A program made the translations under genes and the position numbers. From contig NZ_JAHEWN010000012.1 of the NCBI RefSeq assembly GCF_018598555.1, positions 1 through 64,000 on the forward strand: 64,000 nucleotides of DNA. The letters are read 5' to 3'. The notes beneath the pieces are model-generated. The model had not been told where the DNA came from. It did not search any database and saw only the letters and a program-made list of their open reading frames with translations. This stretch comes from Curtobacterium aurantiacum. Its GTDB lineage: Bacteria > Actinomycetota > Actinomycetes > Actinomycetales > Microbacteriaceae. This document shows, one piece after another, positions 34,869 to 42,994 of the stretch (position 1 is its first letter; each line of letters starts with the position of its first letter).

Positions 34869-35464
34869 CCGACGACGGGGCTACGGGCACCGACGACGGG
34901 GGCACGGGCACCGACGACGGGGGTACGGGCACCGACGACGACCGGCTGCTCGGACCGGAGCGCCAGGCGTTCGTCGAGGAGTTCGCCCTGATGCTCAACG
35001 ACGGAGCGGGCATGCCCCTCACCGACGCCCGGGTGCTCGGCTACCTGATGATGACCCGCGCGCCGCACTCGTCGTCGTCGGACCTGCAGACCGCGCTCGG
35101 CGCCAGCTCGGGGTCGGTGTCGATGGCCACCCGGCGGCTCGTCGACTCCGGGTTCGTCAAGCGGCACATCGTCGCCGGCGAGCGCAGCCACTACTTCCGC
35201 GCCGAGGCCGACGTCTGGGGCTCCTGGCTCGCCAGCGAACGGAAGTACCTGGACCGGCAGCGCGACATCATCGGCCGCGGGCTCGCCGTCGTCGAGGGTG
35301 CCGGCCGCACCGGCACGGGCGACGTGGACGCCGAGGTCCGCGAGCGTCTGCTCAACGGCCGTGACTACATGCAGTGGCTGCAGGGCTACCACCGCAAGAT
35401 GCTCGAGGAGTGGGAGGCCTTCAAGGCCGCCCGCGACGACACCGACCCCCCGGAGACCCCATGA
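34865..35464 (+). CDS. GbsR/MarR-like winged-helix regulator
   Basis: A 199-residue DNA-binding protein of the GbsR group. Residues about 30-130 hold the winged helix (LGYLMMTRAPHSSSSDLQTALGASSGSVSMATRRLVDSGFVKRHIVAGERSHYF), then a C-terminal coiled segment that usually dimerises. The N-terminus is an odd Asp/Gly/Thr repeat (GTDDGGT, three units of 21 bases, 34873-34940). Embedded between the hydrolase (four-base overlap) and the ATPase (four-base overlap), it is the natural regulator of the operon and a candidate binder of the inverted repeat at 28445. Confidence 0.85.
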   Translation: MTDDGATGTDDGGTGTDDGGTGTDDDRLLGPERQAFVEEFALMLNDGAGMPLTDARVLGYLMMTRAPHSSSSDLQTALGASSGSVSMATRRLVDSGFVKRHIVAGERSHYFRAEADVWGSWLASERKYLDRQRDIIGRGLAVVEGAGRTGTGDVDAEVRERLLNGRDYMQWLQGYHRKMLEEWEAFKAARDDTDPPETP

Positions 35465-37122
35465 GCAGCACCAGCGACGTCCTGACGGTCGAACGCCTCA
35501 CCGTCACCTTCGACGTCGAGGGCGAGGTCGTCCGCGCCGTCGACGACGCCTCGTTCACGGTCGCCCGCGGCGAGGTCGTCGCCGTCGTCGGGGAGTCCGG
35601 CTCCGGCAAGAGCATGACCGCGATGACCGCCATGGGCATCGCCCCCGACGGTGCGCGCGCCTCGGGGAGCATCCGGCTCGGCGACCTCGAGGTGCTCGGC
35701 ACGGACGAGCGCACCCTCCGGTCGGTCCGGGGCCGGAACGTGTCGATGATCTTCCAGGACCCGTCCGCGGCCCTGAACCCGGTCTTCACGATCGGCTTCC
35801 AACTCGCCGAGGCCGTCCGACGCGCCGATGCCGCACACGACCGTGCCGCCGTCCGGGAGCGGTCGCTCGAACTGCTCCGCGCCGTGGAGGTCCCCGAACC
35901 CGAACGCCGCCTGGGCCAGTACCCGCACGAGCTCTCCGGCGGGCAGGCGCAGCGCGTGATGATCGCGATGGCGCTCGCCGCCGACCCGGACCTGCTCATC
36001 GCGGACGAGCCGACGACCGCCCTCGACGTCACGGTGCAGGCCGAGGTGCTCGACGTGCTCCGCGCGCTGCGCGAGCGCACGGGAACCGCGATCCTGCTCA
36101 TCACGCACGACATGGGCGTCGTCGCGGACCTCGCCGACCGCGTGGTCGTCATGCGCCGGGGCCGTGTCGTCGAGACCGGCGCCGCCGGTGCGGTCTTCGC
36201 CGCACCGTCCGCCGACTACACGCGCGAACTCCTCGCTGCGGTCCCGCGCATGGGCACGAGCGTCGAACCGGAGGCGCGGGTCGACCCCGCCACCGAGCCA
36301 CCGGCACCCGTCCTGGACGTCCGGCACCTCGTGGTCGAGTACGGCGGCACCCTGCGGGGGCGCTTCCGTGCCGTCGACGACGTGTCGTTCACCGTCGGCC
36401 GCGGCGAGATCGTCGGCCTGGTGGGGGAGTCGGGCAGCGGCAAGACCACCATCGGCCGCTCAGCAATCGGCCTCGCCCCGATCACCTCCGGGTCGGTCAT
36501 CGTCGACGGCACCGACGTCGCCGGAGCACGACGAGCCGCCCGCCGGCAGATGCGCCAGCACGTCGGCGTGGTGTTCCAGAACCCGCTCCGGTCGCTGAAC
36601 CCCCGGTACACCGTCGGGCAGACCGTGGCCGAGCCGCTCCGCCAGATCCTCCGGCTGCCGGCGGCGCAGGTCGAGGAGCGTGTCGAGCGACTCCTCGCCG
36701 ACGTCGGTCTCGACGGCGGGTACGCCGAGCGCTACCCGCACGAACTCTCCGGAGGCCAACGGCAACGCGTCGCGATCGCCCGCGCCGTGGCGCTCGACCC
36801 CGCGCTCCTGATCGCCGACGAGCCGACGAGCGCGCTCGACGTGTCCGTGCAGGCGCGCGTGCTCGACGTGTTCCGCGAGCTGCAGGAGCGCCTCGGGTTC
36901 GCGTGCCTGTTCGTCACGCACGACCTCGCCGTCGTCGACACCCTGTGCGACCGGGTCGTCGTGCTGCACGGCGGGCGCGTCGCCGAACAGGGCACCCGCG
37001 ACGCCATCCTGCGCTCGCCCCAGGACCCGTACACGCGACGCCTGATCCAGGCCGCGCCCGTGCCGGACCCGGGGGAGCAGGCGCGCCGACGCTCGGAGCG
37101 ACTGGCTGCCCGCGCGGGCTGA
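35461..37122 (+). CDS. Peptide ABC transporter ATPase, two fused domains (DppD-DppF)
   Basis: A 553-residue cytosolic protein with two complete ATP-binding domains. Domain 1 has Walker A GESGSGKS (about 40), signature LSGGQAQR and Walker B LLIADEPTTALD; domain 2, from about residue 285, has GESGSGKT, LSGGQRQR and LLIADEPTSALD. Each ends with an oligopeptide-type C-terminal region. It replaces the separate DppD and DppF of other operons and closes the seven-gene unit, overlapping the regulator by four bases. Confidence 0.94.
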   Translation: MSSTSDVLTVERLTVTFDVEGEVVRAVDDASFTVARGEVVAVVGESGSGKSMTAMTAMGIAPDGARASGSIRLGDLEVLGTDERTLRSVRGRNVSMIFQDPSAALNPVFTIGFQLAEAVRRADAAHDRAAVRERSLELLRAVEVPEPERRLGQYPHELSGGQAQRVMIAMALAADPDLLIADEPTTALDVTVQAEVLDVLRALRERTGTAILLITHDMGVVADLADRVVVMRRGRVVETGAAGAVFAAPSADYTRELLAAVPRMGTSVEPEARVDPATEPPAPVLDVRHLVVEYGGTLRGRFRAVDDVSFTVGRGEIVGLVGESGSGKTTIGRSAIGLAPITSGSVIVDGTDVAGARRAARRQMRQHVGVVFQNPLRSLNPRYTVGQTVAEPLRQILRLPAAQVEERVERLLADVGLDGGYAERYPHELSGGQRQRVAIARAVALDPALLIADEPTSALDVSVQARVLDVFRELQERLGFACLFVTHDLAVVDTLCDRVVVLHGGRVAEQGTRDAILRSPQDPYTRRLIQAAPVPDPGEQARRRSERLAARAG

Positions 37123-37140
37123 GGTGGGCTGGAGTCCGGC

Positions 37141-37722
37141 TCAGCGCACCTCGGCCGAGGCCCACAGCGCGCCGACGCCGCGGCCCACCGGACGCAGCAG
37201 CGGCACGGCGACGAGCACCGCCGCGGCCAGGTAGGCGACGGTCTGCAGGAGCCCCGGGAGCGACACCGCGGCGTCGAGCGCGGTCTGCGGCAGCGCGCCG
37301 AGCGGCACCGACACCATCAGCAGTGCGGTGACGAACCACGCCGCAGCCGCCACCGTGACGATCCAGCCGAAGGCCCGCTGCACACCCGGTTCACTCCGGA
37401 CGGTGACGACGCCGAAGGCCACGAGGGCGCCCTGCGCGACGACGAGGAGCACCTCGACCGCCCACCCGGGAGCCGGCCACAGCAGCGCGAACGCGAGGAC
37501 CGACACCGCGAACGCCAGTGCACGGCGATCCCGGGCGCGCACCGCCGCGACGAGGACGACCACGCCCGCGAGCCCGGCGACCACCGCACCGGCCTGCAAC
37601 CAGGTCGGCGACAGCTCCCACGGTGCGAGCCAGATCGTCCCCAGCACGCCGCTCGCCCCGAACACCAGCGCCGCCACCACCGCGGCCGCCGACACCACCC
37701 GTACCCCCGTGCTGCTCTGCAT
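37141..37722 (-). CDS. Multi-pass membrane protein, unknown function
   Basis: A 193-residue hydrophobic protein with about six TM segments (VVSAAAVVAALVFGASG; LQAGAVVAGLAGVVVLVAAV; AFAVSVLAFALLW; VLLVVAQGALVAFGVV; WIVTVAAAAWFVTALLM; LLQTVAYLAAAVLVAV). No motif identifies its function. The ATG lies six bases after a minus-strand TAGGGT (37729-37734), so the mRNA should be leaderless. It converges on the ABC operon with 18 bases between the stops. Confidence 0.8.
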   Translation of the reverse strand: MQSSTGVRVVSAAAVVAALVFGASGVLGTIWLAPWELSPTWLQAGAVVAGLAGVVVLVAAVRARDRRALAFAVSVLAFALLWPAPGWAVEVLLVVAQGALVAFGVVTVRSEPGVQRAFGWIVTVAAAAWFVTALLMVSVPLGALPQTALDAAVSLPGLLQTVAYLAAAVLVAVPLLRPVGRGVGALWASAEVR

Positions 37723-37831
37723 GCCCGCACCCTATGCCCGGGACCCCGCCAGCGGAACACGCTCCCCGCCGTTCGCGCTCCGACGACACGCCCGTCCGGC
37801 GCGCGGCGCTCGTCCAGACGGCGCGGTCGAC

Positions 37832-37860
37832 TTGACTGTCGTTCGAACACACGTTCGAAT
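37832..37860 (+). promoter_or_regulatory. LexA (SOS) box inside a promoter
   Basis: TCGAAC-ACAC-GTTCGA at 37843-37858 is a perfect copy of the Gram-positive/actinobacterial SOS box TCGAAC-N4-GTTCGA. It lies between TTGACT (37832-37837, -35) and TCGAAT (37855-37860, -10), 17 bases apart, so bound LexA would block polymerase. The GTG start of the next gene is six bases beyond the -10. Confidence 0.85.
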
Positions 37861-37866
37861 ACCGTC

Positions 37867-38199
37867 GTGGGACGGCGTCGCGAGAACCGGTGGCAGCCCC
37901 CGGAACACCCGGAGGTCGAGCGTCCGCGCGCGTACTCGTTGTCCGAGGACGCCCGCGGCGATGACGTCTGCCACGCCGTCACCCCCAAGCCGGTCTGGGC
38001 CTGGATCCAGTTCCCGACCTTCCACGTCCGCGTGAAGGCCTTCGCGAAGAGCTGGACCCGTGACGCCGTCCTGGTGGAGTGGGCGCAGTTCGGGCAGCAG
38101 GCCGAGGCCTGGGTGTGGCGCTCCGCGGTGAAGCACCGGACGCTGCGGGTGGACCAGGCCGACCGCGCGAACCGGAGTCCGCAGACCGCACTGCGTTGA
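37867..38199 (+). CDS. Uncharacterised LexA-controlled protein, 110 aa
   Basis: A 110-residue soluble protein starting GRRRENRWQPPEHPEVE, with an aromatic central core (PVWAWIQFPTFHVRVKAFAKSWTRDAVLVEW) and a C-terminal VWRSAVKHR segment. Two cysteines at most and no enzyme motif are visible. The promoter has a perfect SOS box, so it should be induced by DNA damage. The GTG start six bases after the -10 implies a leaderless mRNA. I do not recognise the family; the regulation makes a role in repair or mutagenesis likely. Confidence 0.82.
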   Translation: MGRRRENRWQPPEHPEVERPRAYSLSEDARGDDVCHAVTPKPVWAWIQFPTFHVRVKAFAKSWTRDAVLVEWAQFGQQAEAWVWRSAVKHRTLRVDQADRANRSPQTALR

Positions 38200-38301
38200 C
38201 TTCCGCACGCACCCCGAGGATGGTTTAGCGAACACCGGTTCAGCAAGTAACTCACTGATCGAGGCATTCGGTCCGAGGGCTGCTCCGGAGGAGGAGGCAC
38301 C

Positions 38302-38454
38302 ATGAAGAACACAGCGGTGCCGTCCTGGGTCGCCCACGTGCTCACCCCGCCCGAGGTCATCAGCGCCTACGTCGAGCGCCGGATCAACGATCCGGCCCTC
38401 CTGTCGGGTGAGCAGTCGGAACCCACGTACGCAGACTTCCTGCGCGACGAGTAG
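38302..38454 (+). CDS. Small hypothetical protein, 50 aa
   Basis: A 50-residue protein, MKNTAVPSWVAHVLTPPEVI at its start and ADFLRDE at its end. A very strong ribosome site (GGAGGAGGAGG) precedes the ATG, codon use is typical, and a terminator follows the stop by 11 bases, all of which support a real gene. It could be a small regulator or stress protein; no family recognised. It lies 102 bases after the SOS gene, so a separate promoter is likely. Confidence 0.65.
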   Translation: MKNTAVPSWVAHVLTPPEVISAYVERRINDPALLSGEQSEPTYADFLRDE

Positions 38455-38465
38455 ACGGTCTTCTC

Positions 38466-38517
38466 GAGGAGGCCCGGATCACGTACCGCTGTCGGCGGAC
38501 GTGATCCGGGCCTCCTC
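38466..38517. terminator. Bidirectional terminator
   Basis: A perfect 19-base-pair stem (38466-38484 with 38499-38517) closes a 14-base loop, between the convergent small gene and the EamA gene. The stem contains GAGGAGGCCCGG, related in part to the palindrome family of this window. Confidence 0.8.
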
Positions 38518-38522
38518 TTCGT

Positions 38523-39380
38523 TCACCCCGCGGCTCCGCCGCGTCGGCGGCGGGCCGACAGCGTCACGCCGACGCTCGCTGCGGTGACGCACGCCAGGGC
38601 GACCGTCTCGAGCACCGAGAGCCCCTCGGCCAGCACCACGAGACCGGCGAGGGCGGCGATCGCCGGGCCGAGGCTCTGCAGCACCCCGAAGACCCGTGTC
38701 GGCATCCGCCGGAGCGCGAGCATCTCGAGGGCGTACGGCAGCACGCTGGACAGCACGGCGACGGCACCGAAGACGATCAGGAGGGTCGGCTCGCGCAGGA
38801 CGCCGTCGACCGCCGACCGGAGCCCGAACGGCAGCGACACGAGCATCGCGACCACCATCGACACCACCAGGCCGTCGACCCCGGGGATCGCGGCGCCGAC
38901 GTGCCGGTTCATCACGATGTAGCCCGCCCAGCAGCCGGCGGCGAGGACGGCCCAGACGACCCCGCCGACCTCGGTCACCGCGGTCGGGCCGACGCCGAGC
39001 AGCACGACCCCGGCGAGCGCCAGCACCGCCCACAGGGCATCGCGCCAGCGCCGGGTGTGCACGAGTGACAACGCGAGCGGCCCGAGGAACTCGATCGTCA
39101 CGGCGACGCCGATCGGGATGCTCGCGAACGACAGGTAGATGAAGACGTTCATGCCGCCGAGCGCGAGGCCGAGGCCGATCGCCCCGAGCCACTGCGCTCG
39201 CGTCCAGTGCCGCACGCGGGGACGGACCACAAGGGCGAGCACGACGGCACCGATGACGAGCCGGAGCGTGGCGGCGCCGACCGCACCGACGTCGTCGAAG
39301 TGGGTCTTCGCGATCGCGGCGCCGAGCTGGACGGACACCATCGCGGTGAGGGCCAGCAGGGGCGCGGGGACCCGGTTCAT
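38523..39380 (-). CDS. EamA-family transporter (RhtA-like exporter)
   Basis: A 285-residue protein with ten hydrophobic segments and the internal duplication of EamA/DMT transporters (first half around LALGGMNVFIYLSFASIPIGVAVTIEFLGPL, second around SSVLPYALEMLALRRMPTRVFGVLQSLGPAIAALAGLV). The pairing PIGVAVTIEFLGPL and LEMLALRRMP resembles RhtA, the threonine/homoserine exporter, so amino-acid export is likely. It ends close to the bidirectional terminator. Confidence 0.9.
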   Translation of the reverse strand: MNRVPAPLLALTAMVSVQLGAAIAKTHFDDVGAVGAATLRLVIGAVVLALVVRPRVRHWTRAQWLGAIGLGLALGGMNVFIYLSFASIPIGVAVTIEFLGPLALSLVHTRRWRDALWAVLALAGVVLLGVGPTAVTEVGGVVWAVLAAGCWAGYIVMNRHVGAAIPGVDGLVVSMVVAMLVSLPFGLRSAVDGVLREPTLLIVFGAVAVLSSVLPYALEMLALRRMPTRVFGVLQSLGPAIAALAGLVVLAEGLSVLETVALACVTAASVGVTLSARRRRGGAAG

Positions 39381-39410
39381 CCTCGGGCTCGGCTCATCTT
39401 CGGGCTCGGT

Positions 39411-40073
39411 TCATCCGAGGTAGGCGAGGACGGCGAGGACGCGGCGGTGGTCCTCTCCGGTGTCCTCGAGCGCGAGCTTGCCGAAGATGCTCGACACGTG
39501 CTTCTCGACGGCGCCGGTGCCGATCACCAGGGCGCGGGCGATGGCGGCGTTCGTGCGGCCCTCGGCCATCAGCCCGAGCACGTCGCGCTCGCGCGGGGTG
39601 AGGGCGGCGAGGGGGTCACGGCGCCGGCTCATCAGCTGCGTGACGACCTCGGGGTCGAGCACGGTGCCGCCGGCGGCGATCCGGCGGACCGCGTCGTCGA
39701 TCTCCTCGAGCCGGGTGACGCGGTCCTTGAGCAGGTACCCGATGCCGGTCGCACCGGCGGCGAGGACGTCCTCGGCGTAGGTGGCCTCGACGTACTGGGA
39801 GAGCAGGAGCACACCGGTGCGCGGGGCGATCCGGCGGGTCTCGACGGCGGCGCGGACGCCCTCGTCGGTGAAGGTCGGCGGCATCCGGACGTCCATCACC
39901 ACGACGTCGGGCGCACCGTCCGGCAGGGTCGCGAGGAAGCCCCGGGCGTCGGAGTACTGCCCGATGACGTCGATGCCGGCCTCGTCGAGCACGCGGGCCA
40001 GGCCCTCGCGCAGCAGGACGGCGTCGTCGACGACGACGGCCCGGATGCGTGCTGCATCCGGGCCGTCTGTCAT
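39411..40073 (-). CDS. NarL/LuxR-type response regulator
   Basis: A 220-residue response regulator. Receiver residues: Asp16/Asp17, phospho-acceptor Asp61 in VVVMDVRMP, and the conserved Lys in LLKDR. The C-terminal LuxR helix-turn-helix is LTPRERDVLGLMAEGRTNAAIARALVIGTGAVEKHVSSIFGKL. It partners the histidine kinase gene 39 bases upstream. The ATG has TAGGCT (40081-40086, minus strand) seven bases before it, an internal leaderless promoter that lets the regulator be made apart from the kinase. Confidence 0.94.
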   Translation of the reverse strand: MTDGPDAARIRAVVVDDAVLLREGLARVLDEAGIDVIGQYSDARGFLATLPDGAPDVVVMDVRMPPTFTDEGVRAAVETRRIAPRTGVLLLSQYVEATYAEDVLAAGATGIGYLLKDRVTRLEEIDDAVRRIAAGGTVLDPEVVTQLMSRRRDPLAALTPRERDVLGLMAEGRTNAAIARALVIGTGAVEKHVSSIFGKLALEDTGEDHRRVLAVLAYLG

Positions 40074-40112
40074 GCCGACCAGCCTAGTGGGAGCGCGGAC
40101 GCTCCCGTGGGG

Positions 40113-41684
40113 TCACGACCGCTGGTTCGCCGCCGTCGGCACGCCGTTCAGCGCACCGAGCGGGATCCGGGCGGTGGCCTCGGTCGGGCCGCCCTCGGGA
40201 CTCGACACGACCAGGTCGCCGTCGAGTGCGCGCATGCGGCCGATCAGACCCTCGATGCCGTGGCCCTGCTGCGGTCGGGCCCCACCCCGGCCGTCGTCGG
40301 TGACGCTGACCGTCAGGTACCAGAGGCCGGACGCGTCCACCACGAGACCGAGGTACACCCCGGCGGTGGTGGCACCGGCGTGCTTCATGGTGTTCGTCAG
40401 GAGCTCGCTCACGGTGAAGTACACGTTGCGCTGGATCTCCGTGGCGAGCTCCAGACCCTCGGGCAGCCGGACGTCGAGCCCCACCGGGATCGGGGTGCGG
40501 GCGACCAGTGCCTCGAGTGCCGCGACGAGTCCGCGGTCGAGCAGGATCGGCGGGGCGAAGCCGCGGGACAGTGCCCGGAGTTCGTCGAGGGCGTCCTGGG
40601 CGTGCTCGGAGGCCTCGCCGATGAGCTGCTTCGCCTTCTGCGGGTCCTTCTCGAAGGCACGCTCGGCGGCGGACAGGTCCATCCGGAGTCGGACGAGGCG
40701 CTGCTGGGGGCCGTCGTGCAGGTCGCGCTCGATCTGGCGGAGTGCCTGCCCCTCGGCGGTGACGGCACCGGCGCGGGAGGCCTGCAGGCCGGCGACACGA
40801 CGCTCGAGCACCTCGGCGCGGAACCCGCCGAGCAGGCCGAAGTCGATCCAGTAGTGCGCGAGGACGGACCCACGGGCCCACAGCGGCAGGAGCACGACCG
40901 CTGCGGCCATCGACAGCAGCCCCGCGACACCGACACCGGCCACGACCCCGTAGTCCCAGCTCGGGTAGGAGAGCGTCCCGACCCCGCCGAAGGCCCAGGC
41001 GCCGACCACGACGATCGGCCAGAAGAACGCGACGAGCAGCAGGACACCGGTACCGACGGTCGCCACCGCCGCCAACGGGTAGACCACCGCGGCGTGCAGC
41101 AGGTAGAGCCAGTAGTGCGGGTTGGCGACGGCCGATCCCGTGCGGGTCCACCAGTTCTGCTGCCAGCGCGGCGTCCAGTCCACGGGGCGGATGGGCCTCG
41201 GGTCGGCCCAGCTCATGCGGAGCTTCTCGAACTGTCCGAGCCACCGCGCCACGAACAGCGCGATGAAGAACATGAGCAGGACGAACGGGTTGAACAGGTC
41301 GCGGAAGCCGCCACCGAAGATCGCCGTCGGGAACGCGAAGTACAGCGTGCAGAGCAGCACGGCGGTGAGCGCCATGTACCCGAAGTCCCGCGGCAGGCGC
41401 TTCCACGCGTCGCGGTAGAACTGCCCCGCCGTCATGCCGGACCCTCGACCAGAGCCACCGACCGGACCGGGCCCGACGGGCGGGGTGGCGCTCCAGGACG
41501 CCGGCGGGGACTGCCGGTCGTGGTCGTCGTCCTGGTGGTGCTGGCGCGGGTACTGGGGCATCGGCTTGGTGGCTCCAGGGGGCACGGAGTCGGCCAGCGG
41601 GACGGTCTGGGCCTGGTCGGGCGAGGGCGTGACGTCGTCCAGCGGGACGGTTCGCGCCTGGTCGAGGCGGTCGGTGTCGGTCAT
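40113..41684 (-). CDS. Sensor histidine kinase (NarL-system, HisKA_3 type)
   Basis: A 523-residue membrane kinase. After a 95-residue disordered, Pro/Gln/Asp-rich cytosolic leader come four or five TM segments in the sensor region (LTAVLLCTLYFAFPTAIFGGG, VLLMFFIALFVARWL, LYLLHAAVVYPLAAVATVGTGVLLLVAFFWPIVVVGAWAFGG, LLSMAAAVVLLPLWA). The phospho-acceptor is His323 in RDLHDGPQQRL, and the ATPase domain shows NTMKHAGA and DDGRGGA. The stimulus is unknown. An in-frame ATG at 41720 is an alternative start. Confidence 0.93.
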   Translation of the reverse strand: MTDTDRLDQARTVPLDDVTPSPDQAQTVPLADSVPPGATKPMPQYPRQHHQDDDHDRQSPPASWSATPPVGPGPVGGSGRGSGMTAGQFYRDAWKRLPRDFGYMALTAVLLCTLYFAFPTAIFGGGFRDLFNPFVLLMFFIALFVARWLGQFEKLRMSWADPRPIRPVDWTPRWQQNWWTRTGSAVANPHYWLYLLHAAVVYPLAAVATVGTGVLLLVAFFWPIVVVGAWAFGGVGTLSYPSWDYGVVAGVGVAGLLSMAAAVVLLPLWARGSVLAHYWIDFGLLGGFRAEVLERRVAGLQASRAGAVTAEGQALRQIERDLHDGPQQRLVRLRMDLSAAERAFEKDPQKAKQLIGEASEHAQDALDELRALSRGFAPPILLDRGLVAALEALVARTPIPVGLDVRLPEGLELATEIQRNVYFTVSELLTNTMKHAGATTAGVYLGLVVDASGLWYLTVSVTDDGRGGARPQQGHGIEGLIGRMRALDGDLVVSSPEGGPTEATARIPLGALNGVPTAANQRS

Positions 41685-41816
41685 GCATCCAGCTTCGCCA
41701 TCGCGGAGCCGTTCCCCCATCCTGCCTTCTCCCCACCCCGGGTGGGGTTATCCCCCCTCTTCCACAGGCCGCCCGATGCACGCCCGCGCGTCCTGCTCGT
41801 GGATCACGCTCGTCGG

Positions 41817-42689
41817 ATGGGTGATGCGCTCCGAGCACTGATCGACGCCGTCGGGCTCCGGGTGGGGCCGGGCACCGAGGTCCGGTCCGACGACGAGGCG
41901 TGGACGCTCGACGTCGAACCGACGGGCACCCACGTCTGGGTGGCGACGCGGTCCCGCTCCGTGTGGGTCCGGCGCGGAGACGACATCGCGATCATCGACG
42001 CCGGCACCGCTGCCCTCGTCCAAGGGCACGCGACGATCACGATCAGCACGGGCCCGGAACGCTCTGCCCCGCCCCACGTCGCGGAGACGTACGCGTTCCC
42101 GCACGAGGCGCTCTTCGCGCTCACCGGTGTCCTCGTCGGTGCCGCAACGCTCGGCCCGCTCGCCGACGAGGTCCTCGCACTCCCGCCCATCGCGAGCACC
42201 GGCCCACCCGGTGCGCCCTCGCCCGACGTCGGCCTCGCGCTGCGCCACGTCGGGCACCTCGACGGCGGGAGGTGGCACGGCGCGCAGCAGCAGGCCCTCG
42301 CCCGGCTCGTCGTCACGACGGTGCTCCGCGACAACCCACCCCCGATGCTCGGCGACAACGGTCTCGCGAGGGTCCTCGACCGCCTGTTCGATCCGGCCGG
42401 TCCGTTGTCTCTGCAGGCCCTCCTGGTCGGTGTCCAGATGTCGGAGCGCACGCTCGAGCGCCGGTGCGCCGCAGCGACGGGTTGCTCGCCCGCACAGCTC
42501 GGCCGCTGGTACCGCAGTCTCGCCGTCCGCAGCGCGCTCACCCGAGGCGACCACCCGTCCGACGTCGCGACCCGCTTCGGCTTCAGCACGACGTCGTCCA
42601 TGCGGCGGGCCCTCGAGCGGGTCCGACGCCCGACGAACCGCCGGAGACCGTCGACCGCGGGGGTGGGAGGTTCCGATCCGCATCGATGA
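41817..42689 (+). CDS. AraC-family transcriptional regulator
   Basis: A 290-residue regulator. The N-terminal 190 residues are a variable ligand/dimer domain; the C-terminal 95 residues hold the two helix-turn-helix units of AraC proteins (LSLQALLVGVQMSERTLERRCAAATGCSP and LTRGDHPSDVATRFGFSTTSSMRRALER). It is divergent from the histidine kinase gene, with 132 bases between the starts. The stop codon is the first base triplet of a hairpin repeat. Effector and targets are unknown. Confidence 0.87.
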   Translation: MGDALRALIDAVGLRVGPGTEVRSDDEAWTLDVEPTGTHVWVATRSRSVWVRRGDDIAIIDAGTAALVQGHATITISTGPERSAPPHVAETYAFPHEALFALTGVLVGAATLGPLADEVLALPPIASTGPPGAPSPDVGLALRHVGHLDGGRWHGAQQQALARLVVTTVLRDNPPPMLGDNGLARVLDRLFDPAGPLSLQALLVGVQMSERTLERRCAAATGCSPAQLGRWYRSLAVRSALTRGDHPSDVATRFGFSTTSSMRRALERVRRPTNRRRPSTAGVGGSDPHR

Positions 42690-42734
42690 CGGTTCTGGTT
42701 CACGATCCTCGGGTTTCTTGAACCAGAACCGTCA
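42687..42734. repeat. Hairpin repeat B, copy 1
   Basis: Arms TGACGGTTCTGGTTCA (42687-42702) and its exact complement (42719-42734) give a 16-base-pair stem with a 16-base loop; the first base triplet is the AraC gene's stop. A related hairpin at 52934-52981 shares TGACGGTTC-GGTTC but with T/A replaced by C/G in both arms. Confidence 0.85.
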
Positions 42735-42994
42735 CGGCGCGGAGAAGACCACGTCGTCCCGTCGCCGACCGGTAGGTGCGCGCCAGATCCAGGCAGCCGC
42801 GCCGCGCTTCGGGAGCGGGAGGGGGAGCGGCGGCAGCGGCAGCGGCAGCGGCAGCGGGAGCGGGAGCGGCGGAAGCGGGAGCGGCGGCAGCGGGAGCTGG
42901 AGCGGCTGGAGCGGCGGGCGCGGGGGCGCGGGGGAAGCGGGCGCGGCGGGAGCGGGAGTGGGAGCAAGCCGTTGGGGCCGACGTCCGGAGCGGG
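42735..42994. repeat. Intergenic GGNAGC-rich low-complexity tract
   Basis: No gene is credible between the AraC and LacI genes. From 42808 to about 42963 the plus strand is a near-uninterrupted run of G, A and C hexamers of the type GGNAGC (GGGAGC, GGCAGC, GGAAGC, GGCGGC). It would read as poly-Gly/Ser/Ala in several frames, which is why spurious open frames appear. It looks like a slippage-generated array. Confidence 0.8.

Noticed and set aside
38228..38244. Partial LacI-type palindrome (ACCGGTTCAGC with GCGAAC)
   Set aside because: Only one half matches the operator at 44089 and no sugar gene is next to it; chance is likely.
39207..41816. Long plus-strand open frame upstream of and in frame with the AraC gene
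   Set aside because: Runs antisense to the histidine kinase and response regulator genes and lacks sensible protein features before residue M of the AraC start at 41817.
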